Shown here piece by piece: positions 11,058 through 22,314 of a stretch of 64,000 nucleotides of DNA. The stretch's first letter is position 1, and the number at the start of each line of letters is the position of its first letter. The stretch comes from Pilatotrama ljubarskyi (Eukaryota > Basidiomycota > Agaricomycetes > Polyporales > Polyporaceae). A program made the position numbers and the translations under genes. The notes beneath the pieces were generated by a model, which saw nothing but the letters and a program-made list of their open reading frames with translations, made no database searches and was not told where the DNA came from. The DNA lies in contig MU277727.1 of assembly GCA_022385805.1 (NCBI GenBank), forward strand, positions 124,001 to 188,000. The letters run 5' to 3'.

Positions 11058-14000
11058 CTATGACGAGTAGAACGCCCAGGGCTGGTCCTGCGCCGGCATC
11101 GGCTGGTCCCATTTCCAAGCGTCGGACGCGTTGTAGAACGCAGACTCCCCTCCGTCAAACGCCCTCCAGAGCTCCTGCGGTATCGCGTCGCCCTCGCTCG
11201 CCTCGCTCTTCGGGTCAGCGATCTTGGCTGTGTCTGTGCCTGACGAGGCTGGGGGGTGTGCCTCAGTCTCCGACGCGGATCCTGGACTGGGACCGACTGA
11301 CGACGATGCCTGCACCAGATCCGGGGTCGCCGCTTTTGACCCCCCGTCTTCTTCCGGAAGGTCGTATGACGTGAAGTCGAAGAAGTCGGACGGATCCACC
11401 GTCGTCGCGCCCTGCTTCGGTGACGCGCTGCCGACCGTGATGCTATCCAACCAGCTCGAGCCGGCCAACGAAGAGAGCCCGCCGTCGTCCGGTACATCCG
11501 GATACGCCTTCAAGATCTCCCCTAGCGAGTCTGCGATTTCGGACTTCAGGCTGTCCTGCCCGTCGCCCTCCACCTGACTCAGCCAGTTCGACATCTGCTC
11601 GATGAACTTGATCGCGTCCTCGTCCGTCTTCACCGCGTCCGCCTGCTCCTGCCGCTTCGTGAGGGTGTCGCTCGGCGGCTCGTCCCAATCCGTCTTGATC
11701 TTCTTCGCTGCCGGTTGTGCAGCGGCAGAAGAAGACGGTGCCGCAGGTTCCTCCTCGCGTGGCCGCTTGGAGCCCGCGGACGCATCCGGCGTGGGCGCGC
11801 TCGCGGGTGCGGCCGGTGTAGCTGGGGGCTTCGTCTCAGAGGGACCGGCAGCTGGACTCGCGGGGACAGCGGTGGGCGTGGCAGGTGGGGGCTTGGCTGA
11901 GACTCTGCGCGGTTTGGGCGGCTGCTTCGGCTTCGGTGCGGGCTTGTTCCGCGGTGACTTAGGCGTCTGCGGAGAGCTCATGTGCGTAGGGGTAGGTGCA
12001 CCAGTGGCAGGAGTAGCTGCGGCGGGAGTGGGAGCGGATGGTGATTCGGCCTGTGGTTTGGGAGTCGGCTTTTTCTGGATAGGCGTGGGGACGGAATGCG
12101 GCGCGACAACAGCTTTTGACGGTGGCGGGCCAGGCGGGAGAGAAGGTACGACGGGAGGCTGCTGGATTTGCATCGTCGGGGGACGCTGGAGCATGCTCGG
12201 GCCTGGCTGACCAGGAGCGCCAGGCTGTGCAGGAGGCATGCTGGCGCCGTTCGACATGTTCGCGACGTAGTTCTTGAACGCCTCGGCCGCGGCCTGCACC
12301 TGCTTCATCATCATCTTGATCGAATCGAGAGACATGAAGTATCGCGGCGCGTTCCCGGACAAGAGCTCCCGCTGTTGTTGCACCGCAGCGACCTACAAAC
12401 ATGTTGGTCGTCGACTGACGCACAAAGGTCAATTGTACTTACCATGTTTACGAGTTGCCTGATCGCGTCCTCCTTCATGACGCAAGCGTAGTGATGAAGA
12501 TTGTTGTCGAGCTCCGTGATGGCGCGGTGCAACTGCTCAAAGATCGCGTTGTACTCCAGTCGCTGGGTGTCCGGTACCGTCACAGGCGGACGGTTGGCAA
12601 ACGAGCGAGCTGTGCCATAGTGAGCGTCCCTCCAGTGAAGATGACCATCGCTGCCCTTACCTTTGGATTCGTTCCTGACTTTCATGAGCATCTCCAGCGC
12701 CTGCTGCTGCTGGGCGGGCGATGGTCTCATGGGCCGCATCATACCGGGCGCCTGCCCACCGCCCATACCAGGCTGAATCGTCGCGGTCGGTTGCGGTATC
12801 CTGTTGTTGTTCAACTGAGGCATGCCGTTCTGCGGCGGATTAGGATGGCCGATGTTGGGCATCTCGCCCACCATCCCAGGATTCGACACGTTCCGCGGCA
12901 GCAGCTGAGCAACGCCGGCGGGCCGATTCTGTCCGTTCTGAGCGATCCCCTCGCCGCCGTTCGCATTCCGAATGTTGTTCCCGAAGTAGTTCTGCGAGTC
13001 GTGCACTTCTCGCAGCTTGACGCGGTGCTGCTCGACGAGCTGGATGATGTGCGGTGGGACGCCCTGGCGCTGGAGCTCGGCAACTGGCTGGACGGAGTAG
13101 TTGACAAGCTCGTTAAGGAGCTTGGGGTCTATCTCGCTGAGGGGTCGGGATGCCGGCGCATTCGGCGCCACGGGGGGCCTGTTCATACCCTGGAGCCCGT
13201 TGTCCATGTTACCACCCGCGAGCTGCTTCTGCTGAGCCACCAGCTGTTGCTGCTTCCGCAGCATCGCCATGTGGTACTGTCGGTCGAAGGCGAAGAGGAA
13301 CTCCTTGTAGACGCTCTGTACGCGATGCGCGAGCGCAGGGCCCGCTCTCGCGGGTTCCGTCTCTGTCGCCGGGATATTGACGAAGCCGAGGCGGGCACCG
13401 ATGATAGGCCAAGAATCGCTGGTGGTAACCTATCGGCCCTTGAGTTGCCATTACCGTGCAGGCGTCTTTAGGAAAGGAGACTTACTCGGTGGGCCCCTCC
13501 GGCCTTGATCACCTCGCAATGCAACTTCCAGAGGTCGATCATCTGGGTCTCGCACTGAAGCAGCGAGAGGTCTTTCGGGTTTCGCGCCAACCAATTCTTG
13601 TAAACGGCCGAGAAATGCTCCTGGCTCATCGGGCTAAGGCGAAAACCCATAGGCTGCTGCTGCTGTTGTTGCTGTTGAAGGTGCTGCTGCTGAGACGGCT
13701 GCGACCCCTGGGCAGGTTGTCCTCCAGGCGCGCCCGCACCGGCGTTGGCGAAGGCGTTCGGCATCCCGTTCTGAGCCGGCTGTGGGCCGGTTTGCGGACC
13801 CGACGGACCGACTCCGGCATTGAGGATCTGCAGAGGCGTGGTGACCGTACGCATGTGCTGGCCCTGCTGCATCTGCGGCGGGAGCTGAGGAGTGCTCATC
13901 TGAAGATTGGGCTGCTGAGGGGTGCCGTTCTGCATGGGGTGCGCGCCCGTCGGCATCTGGCGCGGGCTGCTGAACTGGTTCGCAGGAGAGGACCCCGACT

Positions 14001-15394
14001 GCTGCATCCACCCGACTTGCGCTGGGTTCTGCATTGCGCTGGCGACGCGCTGAGGAGGGACGGGCGACGTGGCCATCGGGTTCCTGTCGGTTTCACTAGA
14101 GGTCAGGAGCACGTTCACCTGCGACGGGTTAATGCGCTTACATGTTCATGGGGTTCGGCATTTGTCCACCAGTATTGGAACGATGTGCGGCGGTCTGCCT
14201 CAGCATATCGTGGATACGCATAAGTGTCGTATTGCGAGTGGCAATCTCTTCTTGGAGCTTGAGGATCTCCTTATCCAGCTGTTCGTTCCCCGCAGAGCCC
14301 ATCTGCTGCTGCTGTTGCTGCTGCACTTGCAGGTTGTGGAGCCGTTGTTCTGCTTGGGCGACGCTATGCCGCAGATTGGTCACCTGGTTCTGCATTGTCT
14401 CGAGCGAAACACGCATCGGCGGGCCCTGGGGCTGGGATTGGCCGTCCTGAGCGGCCTGCTGCTGCATCAAGGCGTTCTGGCGCACCTGTTGCGCAAGAGC
14501 GTTCACCTGCTGCATGTTGGCGGCGGGGAGGCCTGATGGAACGCCGTTAGAACCCATCGGTCCACCGAAGAAGCCAGGGAGCCCCTGGGGGCCGCCCATG
14601 GTCGGAGGATGGTGCTGCTGCGCGTGTGGTTGATGCTGCGGTTGCTGTTGTTGTTGTTGCTGCTGCTGCTGCTGTTGGGCTTGCTGTTGCTGCATCTGGC
14701 GGAGGGTGGCCATGGTCTGAGCGTTGGGATTGCCGTGCAGGTTGTGTTGGCTCTGGGCCAGCATGAGGTCGAGCTGGCGCATGGGCCCACCCTGGTTCTG
14801 GAAAACGGCGTTCGAGTTGCGAGCCAACGCCTGCTGGAACTGCAGCTGGTTAGCCATATTCTGAGCGCCTGGCGGATTGCCGAACTGCGGCTGTGTGGGT
14901 TGGAGCCCTTGGGAAGAGTCGAGAGGGAACGGGGTAGCGTTGTTAGCGCCAAAAGGCGCGCCCCCGAAGGCCATCTGGGATTGCCGGGACTGTATCATCG
15001 CCTGGGCCTGGGCCTGAGGAAGACCGCGTGCGAGGAGGAAGTTGAGCATCTACCAAAGACGAACAGACAGGTGGGTCAGCTTGTAGTCGGGGACGCGAGA
15101 GAGGCCACAAGTGAGACAGCTCCGTATGATGACATAATCAGACGGGCGTGAGTAAATGCCTGGATAGAGATTAAGGCGGTGGAGAAAGCGATGGAGGTGA
15201 AGGGGACCCGCATCCGCGACACTGAGGATATCGGAATACGTGTGTGCCATGTATGCGTGTACGAGAAACGAGGTGGAAGTGGATGATTCGGGTTCGAGAG
15301 GGAGTGACGCGACGCGCCTGGGATGGCGAAAATCGAGACGAACGCACCTGCTGCTGCTGAGCGCCGCCTGTCCCCTGAGCTCTGAGTTGCGCCA

Positions 15395-15425
<31 letters not shown>

Positions 15426-15560
15426 TTGTTGCTGACGCTGTTGCTGCATTTGCCACATGCGAGTGGGGTCCATGGCCACGCCTGGCATGCCCTGCTGGTG
15501 ATCTTGCGGCTGTGGTTGTGGGATACCTGGCTGGCCGACGGCATAGTTGTTCGGATTCAT
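11058..15560 (-). CDS. SWI1: SWI/SNF chromatin-remodelling subunit SWI1 (ARID protein)
   Basis: DNA-binding subunit of the SWI/SNF ATP-dependent nucleosome remodeller in the nucleus. Six minus-strand exons (15560-15348, 15049-14142, 14095-13486, 13429-12661, 12609-12443, 12392-11058) give 1333 residues. Only one domain is clear, an ARID/BRIGHT domain at about residues 535-650 that is split by the intron at 13430-13485: EHFSAVYKNWLARNPKD, LWKLHCEVIKAGGAH, then VTTSDSWPIIGARLGF. The rest is Gln/Pro/Asn/Met-rich and disordered, as expected for SWI1, with three Gln tracts upstream of the ARID and a Pro/Ala/Lys-rich C-terminal region. The first intron is unusually long (298 nt). A Mediator-type Gln-rich protein was considered, but the ARID decides for SWI1. 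Confidence 0.8.
13654..13692 (-). repeat. CAG/CAA trinucleotide tract (Gln-rich)
   Basis: Interrupted CTG/TTG units on the plus strand encode a Gln-rich run just before the SWI1 ARID domain, with a short HL interruption. Confidence 0.75.
14631..14693 (-). repeat. CAG/CAA trinucleotide tract (polyglutamine)
   Basis: About 20 near-continuous glutamine codons in the second SWI1 exon, using mixed CAG and CAA, next to a His/Gln/Pro-rich segment. Confidence 0.8.
15395..15448 (-). repeat. CAG/CAA trinucleotide tract (polyglutamine)
   Basis: Glutamine codons in the first SWI1 exon, preceded by MWQMQQQRQ. It is the third Gln tract of the protein. Confidence 0.8.
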
Positions 15561-18500
15561 CGGGAGGAGAGAGTGGTGATCAGCCGCTGAGGGCGATGGG
15601 GAGAGGATGGGAGAGGCGGGAGGGAGGGAAGCGCGCTAGGCGGGGAGAGGAGAGAAGACTCGGTACGGGTAGGTGGGCCGAGAGACCGCACGGAGGCGGC
15701 GGGGGTGTTGGCGACGGGCGGCGATGGGGCAGGAGTGGTGCGCTCGACGGAGGGGAGAGGTCGGGCGGGGGAGGGGCGGGGAGGGGAGGACGGTGGTGGT
15801 GGGAGGGAAGAGCGGTCGGGGGCAACGTGAGTTCGGCGAAGCCCTGAATAACGGTATACACGCTCAAACACAAATCTGTGGCGGAGCCTGAACGGGCGTC
15901 TCCCAAGCTCTCCCTCGCGCCTCGCCTCTTCCTCCCGCTCTGTCCTATGTCGCAGTGTCCAGAAAAGCGTCTGCTGTTGCCATACGCTGCTACCAGCAGA
16001 CAGCCCCGTCGTCCTGTGCGCTGCTGCCCGGCAGGCGATGGCAGGGATGCGTGTGACGGCTTGTGACGGTAAGGTGTGACGCTCCATATATGGGCGAAAC
16101 GGGCGTCTTGCATCGTCGTCGGAGGAGCGTGCACCGTCTCCTGCTCGGATGTCGTGCAGACTGATCTAGCCGCCGTGGCCCATCCGCGTCTGCACATTCT
16201 CGCCATGCTGCGCCGTCCGTATGCATGGATATCCCACGAACATCCTCCGTACGTACAGGATTATCTGCCCACGATGCAGCGTGCACGACAGCACAGGACA
16301 TCTGACCGCTCACGTCCTCAATTCTTCGCCGCTCCTCCCTCTCGCTCCTCGGTGTCGTACGTCCATTCCCCCAACCCTCCACATGTCCTCCTCCTCCGAC
16401 TTTCTCCGGCGATAAGTCGGTGCTTCCTCCTGTTCCCTGCATCTGCACTTATCTCGCCAGGTATCCGCGTTCGCATCCCTCTCCGTCCTGACATCGCGCT
16501 CGTCCAGCGCTCCATCCGTGACGGACACCGCGTCTGAGAGCACACGGGATGCGGTGCTCAGCGCTCAACCCACGCCATCCTCTCCTGTGCGCCATGTCCC
16601 ACCGCCGGGTCTTGTCATCTCTGTCAAGTTTCAGCATGCTAGGCTGGGACGCATGCACGGGTCCCCGCTCCGTCCACCGGCCGGCCGGTACGCGCTCAGC
16701 TGTCTATGTCCGCTCAGCGCAACCTGTTGTCCGCGACCGTGCCCATGGCATCCCCTTTCGGACCGCGGCCCCTCGGAACCATGCGCGACCAGCAGCTGCG
16801 TGCACCAGCGGAGGCTTTCGATGCGTGCAATGCATGGCCACCGCACGGGAGTTGGCGAAATCTGGTCCGTCCCACTCCCACGCTCTGGCTCGCCGCGCCG
16901 GTTATGGCAATTTCTCACAGTAATGCCGCCGGCAAGTCAACTCGGCCTCTGACGTCGTCGCTACCAAACTCGCCCACTCGGCTACCCGAATATGTCTGCT
17001 GTAACAATAACCTCCGCTCCTCGACACAATGTTGCGTTGCAAAGTCCCCAAGTGCCGTCGCAATCCATGTGAACAAGACATAGGTCTACATGTGCTATCA
17101 CGACGGTGCGACGGTGCGTCCCGATCACCTCTTACTATTACCGGCATTTTATTGTCTCCCACACAAGGGTCGTTTCGTTGCCCATCCTCCTGCTCTAGAT
17201 ACTCGTGGACAGACAGTACCTTGATATCGCATGTCACGTCCACAAACTCTCACGTCGACGGACATACCAATCGCGCTCGGACCCTACGAAAGCTGTGCGC
17301 ATCGCAACTCCCAACTCGCGATCGCACCGACCGTGAGTCGCGACGACATCTCGCTCGCGCACTACCGCTGCCATCGCATTGTTCGCCCTCGGATGCAAGG
17401 CTCTTGTCGTCGATGCTGCACAACACAGCGCAGTTGCCTTGCAGGGCGTCTGGTCGCCGTCACGGCGCTCCCGCTCGTCAAGCTAGCTCTGGCGGCAACG
17501 CAGCGATCGCGCGGCCCTCCCGCCTGGACCCGTTCGGTAACGTAAGATGCTCCTCCCTCTGTTAGTCCTGATTGACGAGTACAGCTCGAGAATCTTCTTT
17601 GCGGTGCTGGCCGCTGCGTTTGCAGCCTGTACGAGCCGCCACCGCCGCCAGGGTCATGCAGCGCGCTCTGGAAATCTGCAGGCTTGCAGGCCCGATCACG
17701 ACGACGGCTGGATGGCCACTTTGGGATACCGCCCATCGAATTTGCCAGTGGACTGTGGGCTGTGGACATATTTTTGGACCTAGACCCGCCGCCGAGGTGC
17801 TCTCCTCCTGCAGACTGGCGGTATACGCACCCGCTCCCACAACCGCTATCGCCCGTATGCCAGATACCGGCGCCACGTTCCTATCCCGGCAGGTTCCGGA
17901 TCTCAGCTACTTAGGGAGGAAGAAAGTCACCGTGCGCTCCGCTACTCCGTTCCGGGGCGACCTTCTTCTGAAGCTAAGTATGGCCATCGAGCGCGGGCGG
18001 CTGGAAGCTGGAGCCACGAGAGTTCCCGGCCTGGCGAACGTCGAAGTCGTCGTACCAGATCCAGTCCCGGGGCGTGGGGGGGACGGATGCCAGGACGGGA
18101 CGGCATCGAGCTTCGATTGATATCCTCGCCGCTGGGCTGGATTGGGGCCTTCTTCGGCGGCGGCGGATGGCGCAGTCTTCTCGTGGCTTTCGGAGGAGCT
18201 GCACGTTGCCACCAGCGTACTTGCCGTTTCTGAGGTCGCGAAAGGCGTCCCCCCCGCCACACCCAAAGAGCTTGAGCAATGAATGAGCATGGGAGGCCTC
18301 GCCTCTGAGCGGTGGATCTCGTGGCCGGAGGCTTACCCCGGATCTGCTGAGTCTTCGTGTGCGTTCCGTCCTGAGTGCTCCGAGGTCGGTCCGCCCCGAG
18401 GCATTTGTGCCATGCACACCCCAAGAGCTCCTTTCGATACTCGTGTCCGCGTCCGAGCCCGAGTCTCAGGCCTCAGGGGTGGGACGGATCCGGGAGCAGT

Positions 18501-19130
18501 GCCGCTGGTAAGGTCGCTCACTGCCTGCTGAGTCGTCGCATGTGCAGCGTGCACCGCGTAGCCGGGTGAGAGCAACCGTTTCTACTCGACGTCGCAGACT
18601 ATGACGATGGGGTTCAGCTTTCAACGTCAACAGCTAACCTGCTGCGCTCGGACGACGTTAGAGGCGAACAGACGGCGGCGCGGTATGAAACGTGGTTGAG
18701 TTCGATATCGTTACAAGTCTCCGACAAGCACAGTCATTACCTAGCTATACACTTATGTACACACGGACCGAAGAAAAGTTGGAGAATAGACAGACAGATA
18801 GAGGGAGAAAAGAATGGATGTCCGACGCACCCGCGCAAGGCCAGTTGGAGCAGGGGACCGGCAAAGAGGACGGGAGATGTAAGAGGGGCGAATCGCCTAA
18901 AAATGGCGAGTCGTGAGAGGAGAATAGCAAGGGTTCTCTACAACACGGGGCTGGCGGAGGGGTACGGACGAGGGACTCGAGCTCTGTCCGGCATAGACTA
19001 CACGAGATGAGGGAGAAGGCGGTGGATGGGGTTGTCTACATTGCGATAGATACAGGTCGTGGCCCGTCGGCCGGAAGTCGTGAACTCAAGGCGTGGAGAC
19101 GCGGACGAAAGAGCCGTGAACAGTTACAGA
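15561..19130. other. 3.6-kb region without a recognisable gene
   Basis: The stretch lies between the SWI1 start (15560) and the TMEM41B-like stop (19131), both on the minus strand. The first 250 bp are strongly purine-rich on the plus strand, so the SWI1 leader is pyrimidine-rich. Open frames up to about 200 codons exist on both strands, but they overlap one another, are Arg/Ser/Pro/Cys-rich shadow-like sequences and contain no motif I recognise. No tandem repeat, terminal inverted repeat or transposase fragment was seen. It may contain long UTRs, a non-coding transcript or distal regulatory DNA for SWI1. Confidence 0.5.
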
Positions 19131-20669
19131 TCATAGCAGGAGGTCTTCCTGTTCGTTCTGAGGCTCTCCTGGCCGTGTGTTCTGCTCGCGCGCCTTGCCC
19201 GTGCTCTGCGACTGCTCGCCCTCGTTATCGTTCTTGATGATGAGTGCCGGCCCTGCCTCGAGGATAATGTCCTCGTCCGACTCCCCGTCCGAGTACAGCT
19301 CGCTCTCGTCGTCCGAGAGCATGATGAGCGGTTGGTTCTTGCCCTTTCCTGGGCCGGCAGGCGGACCCTCCGCGAGAATGCGGTCCCCATTCAGGTCCTC
19401 CTCCGCCGCCTCCGCCTCCGCCTCGACGTCCGCGACGGTCGCGATCTCGCGCTTGAAGTAGTACCGCAAGCCGACGGGGATCATGACGCCCACGACGACC
19501 GCCGACAGGCCGAGGAAGTTCTTCCACGAGATGAGGTGGAAGTCCTCGGGGGACGTCATCTCGTCGAGCGAGCCGCCGATCGTGGTATGGATGACGGTGA
19601 CGCCGAAAATGCCGAGGAAGGTGCTGATCCAGAACGGCACGATGCCAATCCCGACGTGCGGGCAGAGCACGTTCACGACCCAGTGCGGCGGGAAGGGCGC
19701 GATGCGGAGCACGATGAGGAAGGAGATGATGTCGTCCTTGTGAGCGCGGAGCTTGTCGCCCCAGACGTCGAGCTTCGCCTTCCACTTGGGCATGGTGAGC
19801 AGAGCGGGGCCGAGCGCGGCGCTGATGAGGTAGCAGAGTGTCGCGCCGGTCGCGACACATGCGCAGGCGAGCGGGAGCGCGCGTGGGACGCCCCAGACGG
19901 CACCGCCGAGGATGGAGAGATACATGGAGCCTGGTAGTGAGAAGGCTTGCAAACTGCGGATAGTTCAGTTCAAGCACGGCCACAATATCGTACAGACGAG
20001 AGAAGGAGTGGGCCGGTCGCCAGTTCCACTTACTGCCGTCCCAATAAATCTCGGCAGACAGCGAAAGATGCGCTGCATGCACTATCCAAGAGTATATGGG
20101 AGCAGAGACCGCTCGAAGGAGAGTATCTTCTGACGACCGACCCATCTCACGGATACGAGAGAGAAGAAGCACGCACAAGAAGTAGGTGATCACATAGCAG
20201 ATGACAATCCGGTAGGGGTAGATGTCGCGGTACTTCTTGAGGAGGACGTTAAGGGCTTGGAGCTCGGCGAAGCTCTTCGGTATCTTGAGCATTGGTCTAT
20301 CTTGCCTATAGCACGATTACGCAGAGTCAGCTAAGCGGCGTTGATAGTCCGACGCGGCTCTGGGACGCACTCTTCCAAAGTGGGCAGTGCAAGCCATAGT
20401 GTGCCGCCGAGGAGGACGGTGCTGACGAGGAAAATGGCTCCCATCTTGAGGGTAGCATTCCAGAGGAGCTTGCGAGAGGACGGCTGGGAGGGAGCCGTGG
20501 CGCCATAGCCTGCGTCGGAGCCATTAGAGGAAAGGAGGGAGGTGCGGGCGGTGGGAGAGGGCATGTCGTAGACGGTCGCCATGGAGTATGCAGAACGGTC
20601 GTCGGGCACGGTGCGGGGGTAGTCGGAGTATGGAGTTGGGTGCGAGTCAGAGGATGTGCTTTGCAGCAT
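19131..20669 (-). CDS. TMEM41B-like VTT-domain ER membrane protein
   Basis: Member of the VTT/DedA (SNARE-associated) family; animal TMEM41B is an ER lipid scramblase needed for lipid mobilisation and autophagosome formation. Three exons (20669-20371, 20305-20177, 19953-19131) give 416 residues. After a disordered Ser/Pro-rich N-terminus there is a membrane segment (MGAIFLVSTVLLGGTLWLAL). Next come LPKSF-like KIPKSFAELQALN, the conserved FFLQAFSLPGSMYLSI formed across intron 2, then FLIVLRIAPFPPHWVVN and the end of the VTT domain. The C-terminal tail is acidic, with DDESELYSDGESDED. The start is the first ATG in frame after a pyrimidine-rich leader; an internal Met at 20582 is an alternative. 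Intron 2 is 223 nt, long for this window. Confidence 0.85.
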
Positions 20670-21316
20670 GGCCAGAGAGGGAGAGATGGAGGAAGAGAGA
20701 GAGAGCGGAGAGGGCGATGGAGAAGCGCGGCGGAGCGAGAGCACGCAGTCGTAGCTGGCCGTGGGAACATCTCCCCGGCCGACGCTCCCTCCGCCCGCGT
20801 TGGAAGGTCTGACCACTGATCCCGACCCGCGGTTTTCCACAGCGCTGACTCACGCAGTCTGTGCGCACGGGCGAGACATGGCGTAGAGGTTGCGGTTGAA
20901 GACACTGTGTGCTACAGTATAGCAAGCCCACGGACTCGTATACCATCTCGGACGTGGCCGCAGAGAAGGGTCAGCCACAGGCGCTCGGAAGCCAATGACG
21001 ATTCGCCGTTTCGACCGCCTCCAAGTAAGTACTCGTAGTACTTGCAACTTGCGGTTCCATCGGGTCATGGCCGTACTGAACAAGTATGCGTATGCACAGA
21101 ATGTCGTCCTAATGCGCAAGCACAGTTCGAGTACATGTACTTGTGCAGGAAGCGTGTCGTCACTCTAAACACGCCACGGCAGACGGCGCAGGCGATAGAA
21201 TTCGAAGCACTCGCGATTTCAACTTCTGGCTATCTGGGGAACTCGCCACCAGCTAGGTCGCTCAGCTGGAACATGGCAACGCGCGAGACATCTAGGCTCT
21301 GCCTGAGTACCAGACC
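20670..21316. other. TMEM41B-like upstream region
   Basis: 647 bp upstream of the TMEM41B-like gene. Bases 20674-20745 are almost pure purine on the plus strand, a pyrimidine tract directly before that gene's ATG. Nothing else recognised. Confidence 0.45.
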
Positions 21317-21670
21317 TCAGATGCCTTCACCGTCTGTATATTGTGCATCTCTGATACCTCGAGCTATGTCAGGCCGCTTGAAAAAGGCCACAGTGGAGTA
21401 ACGTATGAGATTGCACCAGGGATTACAAAAGTATAACGAGACGAAACAAGAAAAGCCAACAGCCCACAGTTCGCAGGCGAGATGATATGCATTCCAAGCA
21501 TCCACATCGGAACCCTCGAGACCAAACAGATAGCTGTTAAGCCGGCTATGCCGAAGAGGGCACTGATGAAGTTCAACTATACGGGACTGCAGTGCATACG
21601 TCAGAGAAGAACGACCGGTGTGTGAGCGGAAGAGAGTTGTGTCTGGACGGCTTGGTTGTTGTTCCGCCAT
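21317..21670 (-). CDS. Hypothetical 117-residue ORF
   Basis: An uninterrupted minus-strand ORF with a true ATG at 21670 and a TGA at 21317. The product begins MAEQQPSRPDTTLFRSHTGR and has an aromatic, Cys-rich central segment (WAVGFSCFVSLYFCNPWCN) that could be one weak membrane helix. A second frame in the same strand (21576-21364) encodes a more hydrophobic stretch, so the true gene might be spliced differently. I recognise no family. Confidence 0.25.
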   Translation of the reverse strand: MAEQQPSRPDTTLFRSHTGRSSLTYALQSRIVELHQCPLRHSRLNSYLFGLEGSDVDAWNAYHLACELWAVGFSCFVSLYFCNPWCNLIRYSTVAFFKRPDIARGIRDAQYTDGEGI

Positions 21671-22314
21671 CGCTCTTGATTGGCACTTCAGAGTCCTTCT
21701 TCCTATTCAGGGAGTGATGTCCGTGATTCGGTCGGATTAGCGATAGGGAGCAGGATCGGGCACAGACCCGCCGTACGAGGATAGCGGGTTGCCCAGATAG
21801 AGAACGGCCAGAGAAAGCGGCGAACGCCAGTACAGGTACGAGATGACAAGCAGTGCAAAGCAGCGACTGCCGAGCTGGAGGTGGTCGGCGTGATGGCGCG
21901 ACGTGGGACGGGGAGCTTGCATTGTTTTCCTGCAAAGAAGGATGGACTGGGCAGACAGATGTGATGAATGGCCGTTCCACCGCCGGACTGGTCGGAGGAA
22001 CGCGCAGGGCGGCGGTCGAGGCGGAAAACACGACGAAGAGAAAACACATACTGAGCTTGCGGTGTGATGTTGGATGGGCGAGAGAAGCGACAGCAGACGA
22101 CTGTGTGTGCGCCGGAGGACGGGGGAGAGAAAGAAAGGAGGGGAGGGCGGGCGGAGGCTATAGGCGGAGGGGGAGAGACGCTGAGTGCGCGTCTTACATA
22201 TTCAGTGTCACATCGCCCAACCATCCCAGTCCGGCGCTGACAACCTCTTCCTTCCTCTCGCTCTCTCTCCTCTCTGCCGTCCTCCTCGTCGTCAACGACG
22301 GCCCCCGTCGCGCC
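21671..22314. promoter_or_regulatory. Upstream region of the Zn2Cys6 factor
   Basis: 644 bp between the hypothetical ORF and the Zn2Cys6 gene. The last 75 bp (22240-22314) are a CT-rich tract running into CGCCATG, typical of a fungal 5' leader. Long frames crossing the tract were judged non-coding. Confidence 0.4.

Noticed and set aside
11602..12210. Plus-strand Gly/Ala-rich frame of 202 codons
   Set aside because: Antisense of the SWI1 Pro/Ala-rich exon; no ATG-based gene structure.
12455..13471. 338-codon plus-strand frame
   Set aside because: Antisense of SWI1 exons 4-5; it crosses verified introns of that gene and has no motifs.
13456..14223. Plus-strand Leu/Arg-rich frame of 255 codons
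   Set aside because: Antisense of the SWI1 ARID and Gln-rich exons; the Leu runs are complements of CAG codons.
17572..18120. 182-codon plus-strand frame in the gene-free interval
   Set aside because: Composition like random GC-rich DNA, no domain, and equally long frames overlap it on the other strand.
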